A DNA stretch of 64,000 nt. It comes from Brugia malayi. Its lineage: Eukaryota; Nematoda; Chromadorea; Rhabditida; Onchocercidae. The DNA is taken from the NCBI RefSeq assembly GCF_000002995.4, contig NW_025062476.1, positions 4,756,001 through 4,820,000 on the forward strand, written 5' to 3'. Positions within the stretch are counted from its first letter, which is position 1. Every line of letters begins with the position of its first letter. The notes beneath the pieces were generated by a model. It did not search any database. It was given only the letters and a program-made list of their open reading frames with translations, and had not been told where the DNA came from. Positions 39,701 to 50,832 of the stretch are shown piece by piece. The translations under genes were made by a program, and so were the position numbers.

Positions 39701-41263
39701 GTAGAAGCTTCTGTTGGTAGCCGAGATTTTGACTTGATAGAAGTCGATTCGACTGGTACTGCAGGTTTAGACACTGAATGATGTGATATGAAAGTACTGG
39801 AATCTTTTAATGCACCAAGATTGGATTTTGATTCAGGATCATGATTTGCGCTAAAATAAGCAAAACAATAAACAATGAATAAGAAATGTTAAAGTTCCCT
39901 GGAAATATGAAACAGCTCATGGCATAAATATATTTAATCTAATTTTAAATTACTCATCCTATATTCTGAAATTAACATTTATTTGTCTTGAAGTTAACTA
40001 ATTTACACTGCTGTATTCACAGCAGTTTTTATTACCTAACTGGGTGGATTAAGAAAACAAAAGTTTCTGAAGATTTACTTTAGTCTTTCCCTGAATGATT
40101 CTTCTAGTTCTTTCTTCTGTTGTGAAAGAAATAAATCCAATATTAGTCGTTCCCGAGGCTAAAATGAAACCCGTTAGTTGCTTCTAAGGAAATTTTTGCC
40201 TTACTGATTCCATGAATTACAGTTCGTCAAGCATCGACATGCCTTACTGATACTCTATATAATGTCAATAAATTTCATGAATAACAGGAAAATTATGAAT
40301 TATGATGACTGAAATTTTGATTCTTTTTGCAGCCCTGATCAAAACAGTTAACTGTAACGTCGTTACTGTCAGGTGAGAAAATTTATCTTGCAATTTATTT
40401 CCCTGACGAGAAATTACAAGAAGAGTTATGCACCTTATGCACTTCCCTATGGGAAAATACCTTCTATTGTTCAATTTTTCTGAGCAGAGAGACATCGGAA
40501 AAAATGCACAAATATCTATTCCTTAACAACGTTATTAAAGTCGAAAATATACCTTTGGCTGAAACTTCGCCATATGTTGTTTTAGCTTTTCATCAAAATC
40601 ATGCAAAAATCTTTCACGTATTGCTTGACGTAATTCTCTCCGTTCTTCTAACTTTTCTTCCAGAAATACTCGTTGCTGATGATGTAGTTTTTTGACAAAT
40701 GGCTTCGCCGACTCATATCTACCATAGAAGATATTTGCACCTGGTGATGTATCGAACCAGGAAGGATCGTTTTCATCATAATCACTGAGTAAAAATGATA
40801 AAGATTATGGTGATGACGAGCGTTTCGTGCTTCCTCGTACGATCTTTCATCTAATACTAATAGTTATAAGTAATGTTAGCAAAAATTAATAAAAATACAA
40901 ATTTCTCTACCAATCTTTTTGCTAAATTTCTATCATTGAATATATTACTAATAGCAACTAAAGTCAGTGCTCATCTCTCAGATCACTACGAATATAGAAT
41001 ACTACATTTTAAAAGTACAATTCAAGTTTAATGTGCCAAAGTACAGCTCAGTTCATAATTCAAGTACCAAGGTATATATCAGTGTATATACAGGATAGTA
41101 ATTATATTATCCTGTATATGCAATGTATATTCATTCACCAAGTTTATAGCATCGCAACACACTACAAAAACGACAAATACACAAACAACTCTTATCCGGA
41201 AACTTACAGTTCTTCTTCCGATATTCCAAAATGATTTGTGTGAAAGCCGAAACGACTTGACAT
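36709..41263 (-). CDS. GLE1: GLE1, nucleoporin and mRNA export factor
   Basis: GLE1 sits on the cytoplasmic face of the nuclear pore. With inositol hexakisphosphate it activates the DEAD-box ATPase Dbp5/DDX19 to release exported mRNPs. Nine minus-strand exons (41208-41263, 40553-40784, 40079-40158, 39318-39850, 38957-39171, 38269-38475, 37732-37922, 37254-37494, 36709-36924) sum to 1971 nt, 656 residues; human GLE1 has 698. A charged coiled-coil region (about 45-122; VFLEEKLEERRELRQAIRE, QQKKELEESFRERLK) precedes a Ser/Thr-rich low-complexity stretch (about 123-300). The C-terminal alpha-helical domain (about 373-656) aligns by pattern with the GLE1 core: FFNNLLNG, LKVVAAVLSSL, ERFAETIVAWRCREIAIINL and VYGRQMEKLIILIDKSVLPQW. 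Overall similarity is low, so the call rests on domain order, length and the last 150 residues. All introns are GT-AG and the frame is intact. Confidence 0.83.
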
Positions 41264-41989
41264 GGCTGCCAACGAGCTGTTCTGAAATATTTTTGCAGAA
41301 TTGCCTCAAAGTCAGCAAAAACAAAAAAAATTCATTTTTTTTTTTTTATTTTTTTCAAAAAAAAAACGACATTAAACTAGCAGCACACTTCCAACTCGCA
41401 AATGAAAAGAGAGAAATGAATCGAATTCAAAAAGTGTTATACAAACTGTGAAAAGGAATAGTCCGAAATGCAAACCATTAATCCCAATTGTTTAAACTAA
41501 GGATATACAATAGAATTTCATTCTTCAATCAATCAGACAGTAATGTTAACATACTGTTATGCTGTTATGATAACAATGGTACGATGTACTGATATGGTTG
41601 ATACGACTGATATGTTAGTATGATGGACATAATAACAGTGATTTAATATATTGATGGGATTGATGTGATAACAATGATAACAATAGTTCAACGTATTGAT
41701 GTGGGGAAATGATAGTAATGATAACAATGACTTAATGCACTGGCGTGATAGAATGATAACAGTAACTGATATTGATATGACAAGAGTGATGATAGCAATA
41801 TGCGACAACAGTGATTTTATATTGATAATATAACGGCGGTGACAGTAATTCATAATACTCAGTGATCTTGACAGATAATCTTGAACAATATGATAATAAT
41901 GATTTGAAATTCTTTATATGCAAAAATTACTTAAGATTTAAGGAAGAAAATTTCTTTATTATATGTAGCTATTACATATTCAGTTTTTT
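41264..41989. other. Intergenic with a degenerate GATAACAATGA-type repeat
   Basis: Upstream of GLE1. From about 41540 to 41870 the sequence is a decayed, irregular repeat of ATGATAACAATGA, GATATGATTGA and GACTGATATG modules. It leaves open frames on the minus strand of biased composition (rich in I, H, Y, S), which I treat as artefacts. No protein family fits. Confidence 0.65.
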
Positions 41990-44440
41990 TTTTTTTCTAA
42001 TCGATTTCTGGATTTCCAGTAGCAATTTTTCTTGCTGTAGTATAGATTTCATTCACTTATTTATTCTTCGATTGCGCTTGTCTAATCAATAACTTTTTAG
42101 CTAATTTGTAATCATCCGTTATAAGTTGACCCTTTAATCATGGAATTTTTCTCCTTAGTTAATTTTATGAACTTAGAACTCATGCTATTGTGCTTACTAA
42201 TCTTGACCACTTATTAAAATGATTAGCACCTACAAGTTTAGAATTTCTCTTGATAATAATTTTCTTAGTGACCTTTGCGACAAAAATTTCGCCTCCTTCT
42301 TCATGTTCATAATTTCCATCGAAGTTATGTTCTCATTATTGTCAGTTGTTCTCTTCCTTTTCCAACCATGATAGTCCTTTCCACCATATTTAATAATTCT
42401 TAAGTTTGGGTGGAGAAAGTCCTTTTGTTACAACATCGGTCGAATTATGCTTACTTGGAATATAACGAAACAAGAATTTTGCTTTTCTTATTTCATCTAC
42501 ACGATTTTGCACGAATTCTGATAGTAGTCGGGAACGGTTGTGGATCCATTGCAATGTACATTTAAAATCGGATCATAACGTCATTAATGTATTTTCAAGT
42601 TCTAACTAATTCAATATAAATTGGGTTACTCTTACTCTAATAAATCCAATCGGGGGTATAGGGATATCTTTAATTGATGAGATTCGAGATTTAGCAAATA
42701 TCAGGAAAATTTTGATCCCTTAAATATTTTGGCAACGAGTAATATGACTGAAGAATATGCCATGCTTGATGCATCCATGAAGATATGAAATTGCGTTTAC
42801 TCTAAAGTAACTCTTATTGGATCGTATTGAAAATTTTAAATTATTCTTTTTGTTAAGTCTCTATCGTTCCAGAGTTTTAGGTTATTTGAAGATATCCCTC
42901 TGAGATTCCAATTAACTCTAAGAATTTTCTTCAACTGGCATACTTCTGCTCGGTCGTATTCAGGAATAATTTTATTAAAATCATTGTCATTTGAAAGAAA
43001 TTCTCTGATGTTCATTGAGGTCTTTCTGAGGATACATTTGGTTTCCTTAGAAAGTTTGTGTGCTTCCTGAATTCCTTTACCTAGTAACATAACATTGTCA
43101 AATAAAGGTTTTTTTGAATCTTTGAGATAGTTTTGCTCCCATGAATTTCTAAATGATAGATCAGGGTGGTTGTCAGTAACAAGGTGGATGATATCACCCA
43201 AAATGGAATTCTTTGGAAACAATAATATATTATCTTGTCTTCGATGGTCCGTCTATGTTCTTCAACCAAAGAAAACATGTGTAGCCGCATTCTGATGGAA
43301 ATTTCAATTGCAAAAAAGCCTTTTCAACATCGATATTACTATATCCTCCATCGTTCTAAGTCAAATCAAAATCTTGATTAATCTGAAAGTGCGATCGGGC
43401 CACAATACAGAACATCGTTCACAGTCAGGAGACATTGAAAAAGATTCCTAACTTTATTTTTTTTTTATAGATTAAGTCGATTTATTTAGTCTAATACTCG
43501 TGATGCGGCAAATGATATAAAGCTAACCTGATTCATTTCTGGAGTTACTTCTTCAATTATATTGAATTCATTTGTTCTTGAATTATTTTACTGTAGGGGT
43601 TGAGAAGTACTTCGTCAGCATGAAGTAGTTTAATTAATGTTTTTAATTTTCCGAAAACCATAATTATTATAATTATCATTTAGACATCTCTTCGATTTTG
43701 TTTTTGTTCCTTTGAAATGCCTTAACGTTTGCTCGTATGCTTATGAGTTCTAATTCCTACTTCTGGAATTGTGAGACACTGCTTACATTCATCGATTTGA
43801 TTTCTTCCCGAATTTATCTTCGTCATAATTATGAGATCTCTTCTGGTCATTATAAGACTAATCTTTATATGGACTACAGAGAATTCATTTTAAGACATAA
43901 AGTCGAAGTACTAATCCAGTACTTGTAAAAGTCGTAGTATCTGTTCTAATGAGTATGTCGGGCCTTTACCAACATCTTCCTTTCACTTCAAGCTTTTCTT
44001 GAGCTATTATTTGTGGCAAATCTTGGCAGTTTGAGTTAATTACTTATAGTTTTTCTGTCAGGTAATGAACCATAGTCCAAGGTTTTTCAATTTCTAATTT
44101 TGTGACCCAACATGACTTCGTTAAATTTTCTCCCCTGGTTCTGTCTAATCTCAATCGGTTTGCCAATTCTCCCAATATAAAGAATGAATGTGATCCAATG
44201 TCAAATAATGCCAAAGCCTTTTGTGGTTGCAAAATTCTATGATTTTGGGAGAGACTTGCTGATCCCGGGGAGATTTATTGGATGTAGACAGTTGGATGTA
44301 GCACAGAAATATATTCCCTTTATTAACAGGAGCAATATTATAAAAAATTTGCAAGAATTGAAAAACAGGTCGAGAGATCCTTTTTGGTTATTGTCAACTG
44401 TTTTACCGTTACATGTATATTGTTAAAGTAGGAATGGTGA
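41990..44440 (-). pseudogene. Decayed BEL/Pao retrotransposon pol, left copy
   Basis: Minus-strand relic with pol parts in the expected order and many stops and frameshifts. An aspartic-protease-like patch (ALFDIGSHSFFILGELANRL, about 44215-44150) is followed by PDILI near 43970. The RT region has DVEKAFLQLKFPSE (about 43340-43290), then FLWLKNIDGP, TSMNIREFLSNDNDF (about 43030-42970) and a K-ILRVNWN motif. Next come a FMDASSMAYSS RNase H-like patch (about 42790-42740), CTLQWIHNRSRLLSEFVQNRV (about 42550-42490) and FLFRYIPSKHNSTDVVTKGLS. The last recognisable piece is LAKKLLIRQAQS near 42060. These motifs and their order are characteristic of Pao-clade elements. No coding capacity survives. 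It mirrors the copy at 58567-62450; sequence is near-identical from about 44130 towards the receptor and much more diverged beyond it. Confidence 0.82.
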
Positions 44441-44810
44441 TTATGAATCAATTCTGTTGGGTTTCAAGATAGTCACAGTCATAATGTAAGCAAAGAAAGA
44501 GGGAAGTAATTTGAAGATTAAATATCAAGTAGGAAATAATATGTGAAGGATTTATGGTAGAAACACCAGATTAGAGACAATGAATTTAAGCTCCAAACAT
44601 TATTGAAAGCAATATAAGGGATCACCAGTGAAAACATAACAATGGGAACAAAAGAGGTGTGTAAACATTATCGAAAACAATGTATAAAGGCTGAACACGA
44701 CTAGAACAAAGAGTTCAGCGTATAAGCATTGTTTGCGAAGGGTTGGTTCATCGGACATCTCTTCAGTAATATTTGAAGTTTCGTGATATTGAGATCCGTG
44801 ACACAGAAAA
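44440..44810 (-). repeat. LTR-like segment, left copy
   Basis: Non-coding block containing GTTTCGTGATATTGAGATCC, the reverse complement of the motif in the block at 59440-59850. It lies between the protease-like patch and the stretch where gag is deleted. Related motifs at 54610 and 63180 suggest Pao LTR origin. Exact ends cannot be set by eye. Confidence 0.6.
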
Positions 44811-45231
44811 TTCGTTATTGGATTTTTGAGTGGTATGGATTGACTATATCTATTTCTTTGGATGAAAGTAAAATTGATTTACTCATCTTCGATGATGTAG
44901 CTGAATCCAAAATTTTTACTAAATTGACACTTCAGTTTCTTCATGACGTATGACTTGAAGTATTAAAAAGAAAAAACTAGCAAAAGGAATGTTTAAAGTA
45001 ATGACAGCTTCTCTTGCTGCAGCTATTAAGTTTAAGATACCTGTGGATCGTTGACCATTTTTGAATATTTCCTTCCCTCATCTCTTTTTTGTGATGAATT
45101 TCATGAAATTTTACTTGAACTAGAGATATAAAATACAATGCAAACAGATATGTTTTTTCCTTAATACTTTGACATATTGAAAAAAATCTCATAAGACTAA
45201 TTCATCCAACAGGGAAAACAGTTCAATTTGT

Positions 45232-47149
45232 TTATTCTAAAAATCCAGCAGTAGGTTGGATATGTTGTTTTTGTCTGCAAAACAACCATTTGATGCCATG
45301 AATTGCAGCATTTTGAAGATCTTTTTGCCGATATATGAATAACAGTACCATATTAAAGGAATTCAAGAGTGGTAAATACACGCAAAGCATCACAATAATC
45401 GGTGACCTTTTAGAAGCATCCAACACGTAAACGCATTTCACCATTGATGGTAACACAACAAGAACTGTAAGAACATGTAAATACAAGTTGGAAAATAAAA
45501 AGTGATAAAGGTACAGCAAATCTTATTGCGAAAAGGATTCATTTGTGATCGATCCTATATTTCAATGATCCTTTTGACATTATAATTTGCTTCCTACCGA
45601 ATTCCCTGTTTAAAATTTTAACTAAAATTATAATAACTTCAGTTGCATCATTTATTATTATGCAAGAAACATACAAAATGTAAAACAACAAGAAATCAGT
45701 GCTGTATGAGTATATCGCTTTTGATTCTTGATAAAATGTGTCAAATCGCGATTGCATGAATTCTTTGAAAGAAACTGAGCTTTAAACCTTCTGCAAAATA
45801 GCATAAATGAGATTAAAATTTAATTTCTATTTGAATTTGACTTTGTTGACGTACTACAACAGTCAGTACAAATATAGCTTAAGAACAGAACAAAACAGAA
45901 GTTATCGTGACATAACTATTGTGAGTTATTACAATTATTATATTCAGTTATATTATGTGAATGTTAATGCATAATATAAATTAGGATATAACTTGCATAT
46001 TGGAAACTGTAACTTTCTTTTAATTTATACCTTTTTAATAGAACAACAACAATAACCATTACAATAATACTAAATAATGAAGCAATGGAACTCATTAATG
46101 TCAGAGTGACATAAAAATAAGAGCTGTAAACACTAGGCACCCTGAAACGACCATTTTCATCAGATTTTAAAGACTAAGAATGTTTATTTAGCAATGTTTA
46201 TGTTTTATCAATTTTAATGAAATACTTTGATCAAAGCAAAATCATTAAATATGTAACTACACTAACTGATAAAACAGGAAAAAAGCATGAAGTGATAAGT
46301 TTGATTATTGTAACTCACATGCAAAAATGCGATATATATCGCTTCGGTTCAATTAAACTTGCGACAACGGTAAAAATCACTGCAATGGCAGTAATTGCAT
46401 ATTGTATGGTAATTAATGCAAAGATTATTCGTTTACTGTGAGTATAGTAATATATTGGGAATGCAACGACACAAAATCTTTCCACACTATTCATTAGTAA
46501 ACTCCAACCATTTAGAAAAGACATTGATAAAAAAAAGATCGCCACCTGAAATTTCACTAACTGTTAAATTCACTTTGCTGCTAATTACTTACTCTTATTG
46601 ACACAATGCAGTAATGTTATTATTGATTAAAATACAACAGATTTAATCGGATTCTTTTCTTATTTAGCTTCCAACATTCTGTTACAAATTTATTGCTATA
46701 ACAAATAACGTTAAGAAAGGCGAATAATTTTGGAAAATTTTCCAAAAAATAAACGAACACTAAGCACGCAGTCATAATGAACAATAAATTGTTCTTCAAC
46801 AACGGAAATAATCCATCGTTTTGCTCCCATTAATATTGCACTCATTCCGGTTAATCCACTGTTAAAAAATACAGTTGCGAGAATCAGGTAGGGAAGCCTG
46901 AAATGCTTAAATTTGTTCAAATGTCATTTATGCATTGATCTATAGCAAAAATTTGAAATAATAATACTAGAAATAATCTTGATGAGATGAAACATTTGAC
47001 CTGAGCGCTTTACGTAACATCACAAGCAAGAAGATCGGGGTGTTAACCAATACTAGCATTGGGCCAATAATCAAATAAGCATAAAGATGTATGGAACTGC
47101 TTGCAACTTTCAAGTCATCAAATTCTGTTCTGTTTACAGTAGCATTCAT
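45232..47149 (-). CDS. Nematode serpentine receptor (rhodopsin-like GPCR), left copy
   Basis: Six minus-strand exons (47001-47149, 46759-46897, 46319-46545, 46031-46141, 45675-45790, 45232-45464) join to 975 nt, 324 residues, with no internal stop. Seven hydrophobic segments are visible. TM1 has YLIIGPMLVLVNTPIFLLVML and TM2 LPYLILATVFFNSGLTGM. TM3 ends in MNSVERFCVVAFP, an ERF version of the E/DRY motif. TM4 has IIFALITIQYAITAIAVIF, TM5 SSIASLFSIVIMVIVVVLL and TM6 YTHTALISCCFTFFLVVLP. TM7 LLNSFNMVLLFIY lies at the NPxxY position without that exact motif. Two NxT sites open the extracellular N-terminus. It resembles the nematode srsx/srx-type chemosensory superfamily; ligand and coupling are unknown. 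It is head to head with a near-identical copy at 50833-52815. Exon 6 follows a GTATGT donor inside a longer misleading open frame. Confidence 0.85.
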
Positions 47150-47976
47150 TGAAATATGTAAGAGATAAAATAATTAGCAGAGTCAATGCAGAGTCGTTCA
47201 GTGTCGTATGATTTTCGGTGATGAGATGCAAAACAAATGATATTCCAAATAATAAGTAAATAGTGCTAATGCTAGCAGATATTTCCCTGATAAATGAAAT
47301 TAAAGCAAATTCCTTTAATATGTGAAATCTTTGTGATGTACAAATAACATACAATAAAGTGTGAAAAGTTTGGTTATCACAATTTAAATTTCATTGAAGA
47401 ATATTGAAAGTAACTGTGCATATTTCGAAAGCAAACGCAAAAGTTCAAAAAAAAAAAAATTATTAGTCTAAATGTGACATTCCAAATACAGCCATTAGTC
47501 TGAATGACACAGCCTATCAGTTGCAAATTAATTCAAAACAAATTTGCTTGGAAATGTTTGTGAAAATCTCATGTATCCATATTAAAAGGTAATTATTTCC
47601 AAGTGGTAATTTGTAACAAATTATGCCAGTGCTATTTGATCAAAAGCCATTTCAATGCTGATTAAGTACTAATAAATTTATTTTTCTCCAAATGTCATAT
47701 GGCAAAGTAATTGCTTAGCTATAAACAAGCATTACGTCAAATACAGAAACCATTGGTTAATTTGATTATTCTTTGCAGGATTTGATCACGATTGATAAGA
47801 AATATTATTTCAGAAGCATTTTCATTTTCATATCTTACGGAATTTATTCATGGAATTTTGAAATATTTAATTTGATGACTGTTTGACAGTAGTTGTGAAG
47901 AATTTCAACAATTTTGTTTTTTTTAGTGCACTTGCAAGCAAAGAAACAAAAAAATAAATTGGTAATTTGTTGACAT

Positions 47977-48011
<35 letters not shown>

Positions 48012-50832
48012 TGAGAAAAACTTAAAGAGAAAAAACTGCAAAAATTTTGTAGTAAGAAGGATTGTTCAGAATAATTGAAACTTTTTCTGTTTTGACTGAT
48101 GATTAGGCCATGTGATTTTTGTATTTTCAACAGAGATAGTTTTGATAAATTATAAGAATTCATGAAGCATCATATATATTGTAAACATCCTATCATAAAT
48201 ATTATAAACATTCTATTAATTTTCGTTTATTTCTATTACTAAGAATACAATAAGTAAAGTTTTGTTAGTAGTGAGTATCATATCAAATCGACTGAAAAAT
48301 TATAATTAGTTGATGGATTATTGCTAGAAGCTCATTAATTTGAATATAATGAGGAAACTCAATAGTAGTGGAAAATTATTACAAAAGAAATGAATGTGAT
48401 TAATTCGATTTCATTTCATGCATCGAAATTGATACCGCATTGCAATGCTATCATATAATTACTAACTAAATGAAAGTTTTGAAAATAATAAGAAAAAAAT
48501 CTTCGATATTGTTGAAACTTCTTATACATCACAACTTTGCATAATCATTTTATATTTTATGCAATAAAAATGATTGAAATGGTTATAAATTTTGAAAATT
48601 TTGTTTAATTGAAAGGTTAATTGTTATGTACGACAAACATATCCTAACGCCTTGAAGGTAAAATTTTTAAGTTTCATTTACCATTTACCTAGTCCATTTA
48701 CCTATTTCAAAAGGATTTTCATATCCTAAGAAATTTATTCATGGAAATTTGAAATTATTCAATCTGCTATTGTTTTTCAACTGCCATTAACTGTGAAAAT
48801 TTCTACGATTTTGCTTCTTTAGTGCATTGACAAGCAAAGAAAAAAAAAGGAAGTTGTAAAATTTGGATTTTTTTTTAAAAAAAAGACATCTTAATTTAGA
48901 TGAGGAAAACTTGTATGAATTTTATGCAACAACGAAATTTCAGAATAACTGAAACTTTAATTTTGACTAGCAATTAAGTTGCGGTAATTCCTGTGTTATT
49001 GTACTATGATTTACCTTTTTAGAGTATGCAACAATGCAACACTAATGAAACGAATATTTTAACATCTTTTCGTCTTCCTCTCTACAACTTTTCTGTCTTT
49101 TCCTCTTCTATTCAGTTTACTTCTGGTAAATTCATCTCTAGCACTATATTATTTATATTTATTCCAATGTCATATTTTCTCAGTTATATATTTTCCAATG
49201 CTTGACAAATCTTTCTCGTACATTAAATTTTTCACTTTGGAATTTATTATATCTGTTTTCCACTTTATTTTTTTTTCCTTTTTAAAAATTTCCGCTTCTT
49301 GCTACTATCCACCAAATTGACCCTTGACACTGTGTGGTATTTGCTATTTAGTATTTGCTTAGGATAATCACTTCGGGATTTAAATCTCGAAACATATAGT
49401 ACAATATCTTTTATTATGAAATATTGTGATGTTATCACAGCGTTTGAAAGACTTTTTATCAGTTATTGGTAGCCTTATAAATTCATGTGAATAATTAAAA
49501 ATGACCTTGTCAGTCAGCTAAAAATGTGTAAACTAGAATTCAAAATATAACTGCCTGTCAAAAAGTTGAAAAGACGATTATTCTGATCTGAATCAAAATG
49601 CCTTAAATTGTCAGATAGAATAATAAAATCACCTAATGCTATTTTTATTAGCTAAAATATTGGGAAGATCTCTGATACTTGTTGGAGAGAGAGGAAATTA
49701 CGACAAGTCTGGGAAACGTTCTTTTCGATAGTTGACGATTGGAAGTAATACTAAGTTGGAAGCTGACTACTGCTTGTCTTGAAAGGCAGAACGATAGAGC
49801 AATTTCTTTATTATGAAAAAGAATGAAATGAAATTGATTAAATCAACCTTTCTGCATAGTTATCTGTATTTAACCAGAGTGGATCACGAGAGTCCCTGTC
49901 CAATTGGTTTGATTTCATTCCTTTGTAAGGGACTTATGAGACGCTAAATTTTACGAGTGGAGAAACAAAGGATTGAAATGCAACTAGCAAAATTAATAGT
50001 GGGAAGGCAGGAAATGTTTAATATGAATATTTTGCTTGAGAACATTTAGTCATTATGAAATTTGGTTTTTCGATAGCATCAATTGAGATTAACATTACTG
50101 ACAAGCTATTTTACTACTTTTTGTTAATAATTTAATTATAGCGTCTAAACTAATTTCGAACTTTTTGTTAAGGATATGCTAATTGTTCAATAATTTTTGT
50201 GCACTAATTTTAATATCTTTGTTAAACATAATGTTATATTCAATGTTAAATAGTAAATTATGTTAGATAAAACAATTAATCAAACTAAGTATGACGAGAC
50301 AGATTAATGAGGGACAAGTTTTTGCATGATGTTATTCGCTATCGACACTTGAGAAATTTAAATGGCATTAATATTTAATTATTGATCGAATAATATTGGA
50401 ATAATTTGTTACAAATTGCCATTAGAAAATGATTACTTATTAATAAATATGCGAAATTTTTATAAATATTTTCAGGTACAATCATCTTGTTTTGCATTAA
50501 TTTGCAACGAATAATTGTGCCATCCAAATTAATAGTTACATTTTGAATATCATATTTAGATTAATAAGTTTTGTATTTAAAAAATTTTTCTTTCCCTTTC
50601 GAAATATGCACAATTATTCCCCAACGTGCTTCAATGGAATTTAAATTTTGGCAACTGAGCTCACATTTTAATGAATATTATTTTATACGTTAAATATGCT
50701 ACATTCGTTAGCATTAGCAATGTTTAATTATTCTCGGAGCATCATTTGTTTTGCATCTCATCACCGAAAGTCATACGACACTGAACGACTCTGCATTGAC
50801 TCTGCTAATTATTTTATCTCTTACATATTTCA
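47150..50832. other. Spacer of the inverted duplication
   Basis: This 3.7-kb AT-rich region between the two receptor start codons must hold both promoters. The outer 0.4-0.5 kb on each side are diverged inverted copies of each other (for example TTTCGAAATATGCAC near 50600 and its complement near 47420; ATAATTTGTTACAAATT near 50400 and 47615). The centre, about 47750-50300, has no inverted partner. It contains a T-homopolymer at about 47979-48007 and a diverged direct repeat. No gene was recognised. Confidence 0.7.
47810..49000. repeat. Diverged direct repeat pair in the palindrome spacer
   Basis: About 250-300 bp starting near 47817 recurs in the same orientation from about 48717. Shared landmarks include AATTTATTCATGGAA, TTTTAGTGCA (TTCTTTAGTGCA in the second copy), AAGCAAAGAAA and CAGAATAA(T/C)TGAAACTTT. 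The copies differ by many substitutions and small indels. The repeat is non-coding and suggests an older tandem duplication of receptor upstream sequence. Confidence 0.7.

Noticed and set aside
41557..41923. Minus-strand frames of 98 and 63 codons rich in I, Y, H and S.
   Set aside because: They are produced by a decayed ATGATAACAATGA-type repeat; composition is repeat-driven and no domain is visible.
44184..44426. An 80-residue plus-strand open frame, repeated identically on the minus strand at 59861-60103.
   Set aside because: It is antisense to the Pao protease-like region and repeats only because the arms are duplicated. It has no family resemblance.
45539..45757. A 72-residue frame starting MQSRFDTFYQ in both receptor copies (also 52290-52508).
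   Set aside because: It overlaps receptor exon 5 in a different frame and runs into intron 5. The exon frame with KNQKRYTHTALISCC gives the TM6 sequence and joins exon 6 in phase.
46217..46601. Plus-strand open frames antisense to the left receptor, mirrored at 51414-51798.
   Set aside because: They are antisense shadows of receptor exon 3 and the adjoining introns.
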